From: Isoetes taiwanensis
Lineage: Eukaryota; Streptophyta; Lycopodiopsida; Isoetales; Isoetaceae
Length of the DNA stretch: 64,000 nt
Assembly: GCA_021234155.1 (NCBI GenBank)
Contig: JAJEKV010000004.1
Span: forward strand, 14,602,716 to 14,666,715
Direction: 5' to 3'
Position 1 is the stretch's first letter; every line of letters begins with the position of its first letter. Shown here in pieces: positions 57,206 to 64,000 of the stretch. The position numbers and the translations under genes are program-made. The notes beneath the pieces are model-generated. The model made no database searches. It was not told the origin of the DNA and saw nothing but the letters and a program-made list of their open reading frames with translations.

Positions 57206-60200
57206 GGATAATCACTTGGAATATGAGGGGGATAAAGGGCCCCCTCAAAAGAAAGAGAGCACTCATAGCTCTTAAGGAGATGAAAGCTGATATTATTCTG
57301 TTACAGGAACATAGACTTCCAAGTTTTGAATCCCAACACTTGGGGTCTTGGATCATTCCCAATGGACATTCTGTATATGCCCAAGCTGATGGGACAAAGG
57401 GGGGTATTTGTATGGTCTGGAAAGGTTTTGGCTGCTGTCAGAAATTCACACATAGCTCAGGGAGATGGATCAGAGTCGTCTTAGAGAAAGGAGCAGAAAA
57501 ATTGGGAATTTTCAATGTCTATGCATCCACTGAACCAAATGAAAGGGCTGACCAATGGACTCAAATGAGACAATGGATAGTTGGCAATCAAATGGAAAAT
57601 TACTTGATAGCAGGTGACTTCAATAACACACCACAGTGGGATCAAAAGTTAGGGAAGAAATTGAATATGTCTAAAAAGGAATCTGCTGCTTGGGATTTAC
57701 TGATGACTGAGTGTGTATATATCCCCCCATCTTCATCTCAAACTTATTCCTGGAGTAATAAGAGAAAGGGGGATGATAGAACATACTGCCTGCTGGATAG
57801 ATTCTATATTTGCAATAAATCTCTGCTCAATTGGGATAATGTGGTAGTTACTGGAGACATAGGGAATTCTATTTCTGATCACATCCCACAATACTTGGAC
57901 GACAAAATGGTGGCATGTAAGGGTGGTCTGAACATCCCATTTAAATTCAACACAGAACTGTTGAAATGCAAAAGATTTTGTGATGAATTCAAGATCTTCT
58001 ATAGCTCCTTGCCTCCTCTACCAAAAACTGAGTCAATGAAAGCATTCACCATTAGGCTGAGGGAATTCAAGGGCTGGATTAAGAGATGGGGCAGAGAATG
58101 GTATAAAGAGAAGAGGAAGGAGAAATGTGAGATTTATCTAAAGATCAGTGAAATAAGAAGGAAACTGTTTCAGGATAAGAACAACAAACTGGCACAGCAA
58201 GAAGAGGAGGAGCTTGAGATAAAGGTAAAGGCAATTGAAGAGAGAGAGGCTAAATCACTGGCAGTAAGGAGTAGATGTAAATACATCAATGGTATGGATA
58301 ATGGAGGCTCTGCTTTCTTTTTCAGGGCAGCAAAAAGTAGAATCCTGAATAATGGTATTGTGAAGGTAAATGATGACAGTGGGAAAGTCATTGAAGATCA
58401 AAAGGAAATAGAAGGTTTTTTCCATGATGAATATAGGAAGATGTTCCAGAATTACCAAGTACCTGAAAAAGTGATTGATAATTTCTTTCAGAATATTCCT
58501 AAAGCTAAGGAAGAGTTAAAAGATGATGAGCTTTTAGCAGTTCCCCAGGAGAAGAAAATTTGGGAGACTTTAAAATCTATGGCTGCTGGGAAAAGCCCTG
58601 GACCAGATGGATTCCAGCCCGAATTCTATGTGGAATTTTGGGAAATTATGAAAGAGGATTTGATAACCTTTTTCCAAGGCTCTTGGAAAGCCAATAGCCT
58701 CAACCCAGCCATAAATGCTGGACACATTACACTTATTCCAAAGGTGGATTGTCCAAAAGGGATTGGGGACTGGAGACCGATTTCTTTGACAAACACAAGC
58801 TACAAAGTCTTAGCTAAGATATTGGCAAACAGATTAAAAATGTTTCTACACTCAACAATTAATCCCTGCCAATCAGCTTTTTTACCTCAGAGGAATATAT
58901 TGGAAAATTATATTGGAGCTGCTGAAGGTTTGCATTGGAATAAAAGGTCAGGACAAAATTGTATGTTGCTAAAGTTGGATTTCAAAAGGGCATATGATAC
59001 AATAAGCTGGCAGTTCTTAGAGAAAGCTATGACACATATTGGACTTCCAAGCAATGTCTATCAAAAGGTTTGGAGCTTCAATGTAAATTCAGCATCAGCA
59101 TTAATTATCAATGGCACACCTACCAAGCTGTTTAAATGTCAAAAAGGGGTTAGACAGGGATGCCCATTGGCCCCTTACCTGTTCCTCATTGTGGCTGAGA
59201 TGGTAACAAGGAAAGCAATACAAATGCAAATTGAGGGGGACATAAAGAGCCTTCAGCTACCAGATAATAAAGGCCCCTTCACTATGATGCAATATGCAGA
59301 CGATACTTTTGTATTTTTGGATAAAGAAGATAAGAGTCTGGAAAACTTTCTGTCAACTATGGATGAATTTGGTGATGCTGCAGGAGTCAGACTAAACAAA
59401 AACAAGAGTGCCATAATATATGACTCACAAGGTACAATGCTACAAGATATCAAAGTGTTGAGCTCCAATTCTGCCACAACTATCCTGGGAATTCCTTTGT
59501 CAATTAATAGTTCTTTGCAGGGGATATGGGAACCCATAGTGACCAGAATAAAGAAGAAGTTGTCCATGTATACCTCCTCATTATCTTTGGCAGGAAGAAT
59601 TGAAATTGCAAATTCTGTAATAAGTAGTACACATGTGTACTTTTCGTCTGCTATTGTTGGTGATAAAAACTCTTACAATAAAATGGAGGCAGCAATAAGG
59701 AAATTTATATGGCAAGGCTCTCACAAGGTGGCATGGGCGGACCTAATTAAATCTAAAAAAGATGGAGGTATGGGCTGTAAGGACATGTTCATTCAAGCTC
59801 AGGCACTAGCAGCTAAAATGATATGGAAAGCAATTTATGTCACAAAGCCATCTCCTGCTTTACAATTGGTGAAATATTGGATTCAAGAATCTTTCCCTGT
59901 AGGAAGCCATACTCTAAAACATCAACTTCCAGACTCGGCTTTTTTCCAATTGTCTCCTTGCCCAGGTACTTCTAACATTCTCAAAAGGATGCTGCAGGCT
60001 TGGAACAATGCAGCTTTGTGCTATAGACCTCCTAATATTGATGCTACATGTAAAGAGGTGATTTTCTTTTGGCACCCTGATTTTGCACCAGAAAATGTAG
60101 GATGTCTTGCTTTGAAACACCCACAGAAGTATATGCAATGGCATAAGAATGGAATTAAAACATTTGAGGATCTCAGAATACAGGATAGATGGATGTCTTG

Positions 60201-60972
60201 GGAGGAATTTGCAGAGAGGACAAAAGCATCTGAACTAGACAAAGAAATTTTCAGGGCTGTTATGAGCAGGATAGAAGAATATGATGAGTTTAGTAACAAC
60301 TCAAGTACATGGCATTTGAACAATAAGGAATGGTATTCGGTCAGAGAAATTTACAAAGCCCTGGTGCCAAATAAACCATCCAAGGCAGGTTCCCTATGGC
60401 AGTGTGATGAAGACAAACTTGCAGATATATGTGCTCAAGGATGGTCAAGTTATGGTGCAAATAAAATCAAAGCCTTTAGGTGGCTGGCAGTACACCAAAG
60501 TTTGCAAACAAATCAAAGAAGAGCAAAATTTGATAGGTCTGTTTCAGGTTTATGCCCTCTATGTGGACAGCTGGAAACTTCAAATCATGTCTTCACATGT
60601 TCATGGTTAACTGAATTTTGGAGCTGGTCTGCCCAGATTAATAAAGGAGCCCCTACTAATCAAAATTTGCTTAGTTTTTGGGATACCAATGACAGACTGG
60701 AGAGTACCACAAGAACTTTGAGCTGCTGGGTTGTCTGGCTACACAGGAATAGGGTGGTGATTAATAATCAAACTCCTTCCATCATATGGCTTAAGAGAGC
60801 TTTTGTAGACATTATCCAAATAACTGCCATAGCTCACAGGATGCTCAAAGGAAAGAAATATGATTCAGCTTGGAACTCTCTAGGGAAATTCTATGGATTA
60901 TATGATTTCTTTCTAACTAAACTAACAATTTCAGATGATGTAATGCACAGATGCACAGAGGAGACTCAATAG
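57202..60972 (+). CDS. L1 ORF2: endonuclease and reverse transcriptase, intact
   Basis: ATG at 57202 (MRIITWNMRGIKGP), 1256 residues. APE-type endonuclease, residues 1-230: WNMRG, LLQEHRL, GDFNNTPQWD (~139) and ISDHIP. Reverse transcriptase, ~440-760: AGKSPGPDGFQPEF (~463), FLPQRNIL, LKLDFKRAYDTISW (~590), GVRQGCPLAPYLFL and YADD at 698-701 with both catalytic aspartates. The thumb follows (HVYFSSAIVG, GGMGCKD). zf-RVT-type C-terminus: CPLCGQLETSNHVFTC at ~1118-1133. All key residues are present and no stop interrupts. It nicks DNA and copies its own RNA at the target (family knowledge). Translation probably depends on ORF1 through the ATGA overlap. Confidence 0.95.
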   Translation: MRIITWNMRGIKGPLKRKRALIALKEMKADIILLQEHRLPSFESQHLGSWIIPNGHSVYAQADGTKGGICMVWKGFGCCQKFTHSSGRWIRVVLEKGAEKLGIFNVYASTEPNERADQWTQMRQWIVGNQMENYLIAGDFNNTPQWDQKLGKKLNMSKKESAAWDLLMTECVYIPPSSSQTYSWSNKRKGDDRTYCLLDRFYICNKSLLNWDNVVVTGDIGNSISDHIPQYLDDKMVACKGGLNIPFKFNTELLKCKRFCDEFKIFYSSLPPLPKTESMKAFTIRLREFKGWIKRWGREWYKEKRKEKCEIYLKISEIRRKLFQDKNNKLAQQEEEELEIKVKAIEEREAKSLAVRSRCKYINGMDNGGSAFFFRAAKSRILNNGIVKVNDDSGKVIEDQKEIEGFFHDEYRKMFQNYQVPEKVIDNFFQNIPKAKEELKDDELLAVPQEKKIWETLKSMAAGKSPGPDGFQPEFYVEFWEIMKEDLITFFQGSWKANSLNPAINAGHITLIPKVDCPKGIGDWRPISLTNTSYKVLAKILANRLKMFLHSTINPCQSAFLPQRNILENYIGAAEGLHWNKRSGQNCMLLKLDFKRAYDTISWQFLEKAMTHIGLPSNVYQKVWSFNVNSASALIINGTPTKLFKCQKGVRQGCPLAPYLFLIVAEMVTRKAIQMQIEGDIKSLQLPDNKGPFTMMQYADDTFVFLDKEDKSLENFLSTMDEFGDAAGVRLNKNKSAIIYDSQGTMLQDIKVLSSNSATTILGIPLSINSSLQGIWEPIVTRIKKKLSMYTSSLSLAGRIEIANSVISSTHVYFSSAIVGDKNSYNKMEAAIRKFIWQGSHKVAWADLIKSKKDGGMGCKDMFIQAQALAAKMIWKAIYVTKPSPALQLVKYWIQESFPVGSHTLKHQLPDSAFFQLSPCPGTSNILKRMLQAWNNAALCYRPPNIDATCKEVIFFWHPDFAPENVGCLALKHPQKYMQWHKNGIKTFEDLRIQDRWMSWEEFAERTKASELDKEIFRAVMSRIEEYDEFSNNSSTWHLNNKEWYSVREIYKALVPNKPSKAGSLWQCDEDKLADICAQGWSSYGANKIKAFRWLAVHQSLQTNQRRAKFDRSVSGLCPLCGQLETSNHVFTCSWLTEFWSWSAQINKGAPTNQNLLSFWDTNDRLESTTRTLSCWVVWLHRNRVVINNQTPSIIWLKRAFVDIIQITAIAHRMLKGKKYDSAWNSLGKFYGLYDFFLTKLTISDDVMHRCTEETQ

Positions 60973-60982
60973 AGTTGGGAGT

Positions 60983-61321
60983 ATGGATCGAGCAATGGGA
61001 GTGGCTGAAGACTCAGAGGGTGAAGATACCCAATTGTCTCAAGAAGAACTGGAGGAAAGGGTGATCCAGCTCAAGCAGGCGGTTATACATGCTAAGGCCA
61101 TTAAGAAAGTGCTGAAACGGGCTGAAGTGTGGAGGTATAACAGTCTTAAGCCTTACTTCACCTCTCTGTACCATAAGTGGCAGCAGAAAAGAGAGGCCAA
61201 TGTGTTGCTGCTCCTTGATTTCACAAATTTCCAGATTTGTGTACTGGACACTCTCCTTACAATCCTTGGAAACTGGAGAGTTGATGATATTACAATAGAG
61301 GATTTACTGGATGAAGACTGA
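60983..61321 (+). CDS. L1 ORF3, 112-residue protein of unknown function
   Basis: ATG at 60983 lies 10 bp after the ORF2 stop. The product is helical, with acidic ends and a basic middle: SQEELEERVIQLKQAV, then RYNSLKPYFTSLYHKWQQKR, then an acidic EDLLDED end. It has no membrane segment or known domain. A related sequence sits in the same place downstream of ORF2 in the split LINE (35243-34977 and 33786-33556), which argues for a conserved accessory ORF rather than chance. A coiled-coil role is possible but unproven. Confidence 0.6.
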   Translation: MDRAMGVAEDSEGEDTQLSQEELEERVIQLKQAVIHAKAIKKVLKRAEVWRYNSLKPYFTSLYHKWQQKREANVLLLLDFTNFQICVLDTLLTILGNWRVDDITIEDLLDED

Positions 61322-61429
61322 AGTGGGAAACAGAACCAAAGGAAATCTTCAGATGCAAAAACGATATATTATTTTGGTTAAACAGTTTATTAGTATTGCT
61401 GTATTATTATGGTACATGGATCCCTTCTG

Positions 61430-61655
61430 CGTCTGGGTGTTTGGTCTAGTGGTAACACACTAGTTTTTGCAACTATAGGTCTCGAGTTCGAGACTGCCCA
61501 GAATCGCACTCTGAACTGTTGGGTGTCAAAACCCACAGACGCAATGTAAAGTGGTTGGGGGAAGGGCCCAACTGAGCAATGTAGTGTAGTGTGTGGTCAC
61601 ATGTCTAGTTGGATGCTGCCTAGTGGCGTGACGTTAAAATACTATCTATCTATAA
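61430..61655 (+). mobile_element. tRNA-derived SINE in the L1 3' region
   Basis: A-box TGGTCTAGTGG (61442-61452) and B-box GAGTTCGAGAC (61484-61494) form a polymerase III promoter. A ~150-bp body and the ending GTGACGTTAAAATA followed by CTATCTATCTAT complete it. The ending resembles that of the RTE-like LINE fragments (GTGGACGTTAAAATAAA plus short tandem repeat). No clear target duplication was found. Confidence 0.75.
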
Positions 61656-61825
61656 GGACCAGGTAACACATTTTGGAATCATGTATCCTTTGCATGAGGA
61701 TCATGATTTTTGGCTGAATAGTATCATGCAACTATTAGGTATGTCTGTAATGATATACCATCTGATGTATCTTTCTTAGATGAAATATAAAAACAACCTT
61801 GCCCTCAAAAAAAAAATATAAATAA

Positions 61826-61842
61826 ATAAATTTCATGTACCT
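61826..61842. repeat. Target site duplication of the L1, right copy
   Basis: Identical to 54967-54983. It follows the A-rich tail at 61807-61825. Confidence 0.88.
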
Positions 61843-64000
61843 TATTCTAAGGTGTCCCATGGGATCAAACGTGATGCAACCTATAAACATACAGTGTTTT
61901 TAAATAGGAATATCTATGTGCATTCCAATATTGGTCTTAAACACAAAAGAAATTAGAAGAGTAGCATTGTGGAGCCAACATTTGACCTTGTCGATATGTA
62001 GCTAACCTGTAGCCAAATTACGATCTACTAGTAACGGGTGCTCGGCGTTGCCAGGCATAAGTACGGTTCTATGCGGCACGAAGTTGTAGACTAACTTTTA
62101 TTAGCTAGCTATACTTGAGATGAAAGGAAGAGAGAAATAGATGTTGGGAGATAGTAACAGTTGCCTAGTAGTGTTGGGTAAGACTATGCTATGTTGGGTT
62201 TGGTATGTAGATGCCGGTGTCATAACTAGGCTTTAATAATAATGTATGGCCTATGTTGTAGCTGGAAAGAAAGGCGTAGAAAGTATTCATATAAACATGG
62301 ATATTAAGCATCTCACCAATACATCATCTATGGCTCAACATATATTTTATATACAATTTGCTAATAAATACTTAGAGATTGATGGCCCCCAAGGAACTTA
62401 AAGAGGGAAAAGGGTGGAGGGGCTTTCTTAAGGGTCTCTGATGATATGGTAACTACGACATATTTATGGAATATTAAAATATCGTGTATCTACTTATTTA
62501 TCTATCTATCCAATATTGTATATAGGCAATCGGTAAGCCCCCTTATGAAATGGCAAGTGGTTGTTGACATACTTGCCCCCCTCCCAAATGGTCGAATAAC
62601 ATCATGACGTTGGAACGACGACCTCAAAAAATGCCAAGTAGTTTCAACAACTCTCTTTCTTCATCGGGGATGCAACTATGATGTTGTCTTCTGTAAGGGC
62701 ATTAGTTTATTTTAGAAATGTGGAATTGATGATGTGTTAGGCAATATTATGCTATTGGGGGTGTTTATACACATATTTGGTTGCAAAGGTAGATGATAGG
62801 TGTGTTACAGAACCATCGGTTGGCATTATGAAGTACTTGAGTACAACTCTCAATATGTGGTGTGAATTTATGTCATATGAAATCTAAAAGTACATAATGT
62901 TACAAATGTTTTAAGGACTTGTAGATGATGATTTCATGGTATTGAAGTACAATTAGGCCTGCGTGATGGTATGAGCATGGTTCAAAAACAGGGGAGTTTT
63001 CCTCCCCTAAAAATCAGCCCACTTGTGTTAAATTCCGGTCATCTTGAAAAATTTCCGGCAATTTTCCGGCAAAAAAATAAAAAATTTCCGGCATAATACA
63101 CTAGAAAATGCACTAACATATTTTTTTTTTCGCTAGCCTCAAATACCCAGCGGCATTTTTACTGGTTAGAAACATTGCTATTTTCGAGCCCTGGGTGTGA
63201 GCAAGCTCTCATAAGCAAATTGACTTTTCCATTTCAAAATAGACTAGATATTTTATGTTCAAAGGTACCAATAACTATTTTTTTCGGGACATTTTTTAAA
63301 CGATGTTCCAATATCATCAGGCTTTAACAACCTTCATTAATGTCAAATCTTGTTTGTAGGCTAGAGAAAAATAAATTTTCTTATTCAAAAGCATGCCTAT
63401 ATGTGAGTGTATTTTGCATAACTCTCTTGACAATTAATGTTGGCATATACTACAACATTTGGCATTTAATGTTGCAGCATTAAACATTTAATAATTTTCA
63501 GCAAGTCATGTCAATCCAGGACGGATCCACTCTATCAATGCCAAAGCCTCAAAGCATACAACATTGGCAAAGCCATGGCCCATCAAGCAAAGTACCCAAG
63601 GCATTTGATTGTACTGCAGGAATATTATTCAAATACAGAACCATGTTGTTGAATCTAAACAAACTCAAAGCAAAGATGATGTCCTGTTGCACGTAGATCA
63701 GCACATTGAGCAACCCACTATAACAATCATTACTTCGCAAAAGTGATATGGATTTCCATGTGATAACAGAAGCTTTATTACAATACTTTGCATATTCAGA
63801 TATTCAAATCAAAATATGTGGTGCCACAATCATTTTCATCTCTAGAACGTGTATGAATTCTAAAAGATACAGACTCGTTCCTTTGATATTGAAACACATT
63901 AAGCAACTTAACAAAGCATGGAAATAAGAAAATAACATGCCTTTTTGTTTTGAACTATAGACTTTACTAAATGGAGAGAGAAACGTAAAGGAATAGATTT
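61843..64000. other. No gene recognised
   Basis: AT-rich sequence with short chance frames. A small inverted repeat, AGGGGAG-loop-CTCCCCT, lies at about 62990-63009. The motif TTTCCGGCA occurs three times at 63050-63095. These could be the end of a small DNA element, but I could not find the other end. Confidence 0.45.

Larger units (their letters stand above)
54984..61825 (+). mobile_element. Nearly full-length L1-type LINE
   Basis: A 17-bp target duplication, ATAAATTTCATGTACCT, flanks it (54967-54983 and 61826-61842). A 5' untranslated region of ~90 bp, ORF1, ORF2 and ORF3, a SINE-bearing 3' region and an A10 run with TATAAATAAATAAA tail follow. The perfect duplication and intact ORF2 point to recent insertion. 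ORF1 is frameshifted, so this copy may not be autonomous. Confidence 0.92.

Overview
The window looks like a transposon-rich, gene-poor stretch of a large plant-type nuclear genome. It contains L1-type LINEs with the plant zinc-binding C-terminus of the reverse transcriptase, an LTR element primed by initiator Met-tRNA, tRNA-derived SINEs, a plant-style FCP1-like phosphatase domain with a DxN motif, and DUF8039/DUF7869 proteins. Spliced genes and AT-rich DNA full of microsatellites agree with this. I favour a seedless plant or streptophyte alga, but the sequence does not fix the species. Nearly all coding capacity belongs to mobile or mobile-like genes; I see no rRNA genes, true tRNA genes or CRISPR.

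Layout. 1-3590 and 12418-13527 plus 21990-24447 are two copies of one duplicated block holding a decayed L1 on the minus strand. They differ by a 1.08-kb inversion and by an 8.46-kb insertion (13528-21989). 5844-10277 is a minus-strand LTR element with a TTAAT target duplication and a badly rearranged 3' LTR. 10397-10819 is a TA-flanked fold-back MITE. 13572-14712 and 54655-54876 are 5'-truncated 3' ends of a second, RTE-like LINE family.

The central part (25.7-54.3 kb) is the most interesting. A DUF8039-DUF7869 gene on the minus strand starts near 47.1 kb. It is cut at 46061/38231 by a 7.83-kb DNA transposon with 23-bp terminal inverted repeats and a GCCA target duplication; removing the insert rejoins the reading frame. 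The same gene is cut again at about 37.84 kb by a 9.2-kb inversion. Its C-terminal half now lies at 28654-30311 on the plus strand. The same inversion splits a LINE into a plus-strand 5' half (25.7-28.65 kb) and a minus-strand 3' half (37.84-33.2 kb), and undoing it repairs both. The inserted transposon carries a RING gene, an FCP1-like phosphatase gene and, on the opposite strand, a spliced gene with three spaced aspartates that is my candidate transposase.

Divergent from the DUF8039-DUF7869 gene is a decayed, multi-exon gene (48.6-53.9 kb) whose C-terminal region resembles a beta-class amino-methyltransferase; a Ty3-type Gag fragment has inserted into it. At least 14 copies of a GC-rich palindrome, ATCGC-nnYC-GCGAT, occur only from 47.1 to 54.3 kb: in the shared promoter region, the introns and the far flank of this gene. 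That arrangement is the best candidate here for an undescribed mobile system.

54984-61825 is a nearly full-length L1 with a 17-bp target duplication, a frameshifted ORF1, an intact 1256-residue ORF2 and a small third ORF, with a SINE in its 3' untranslated region.
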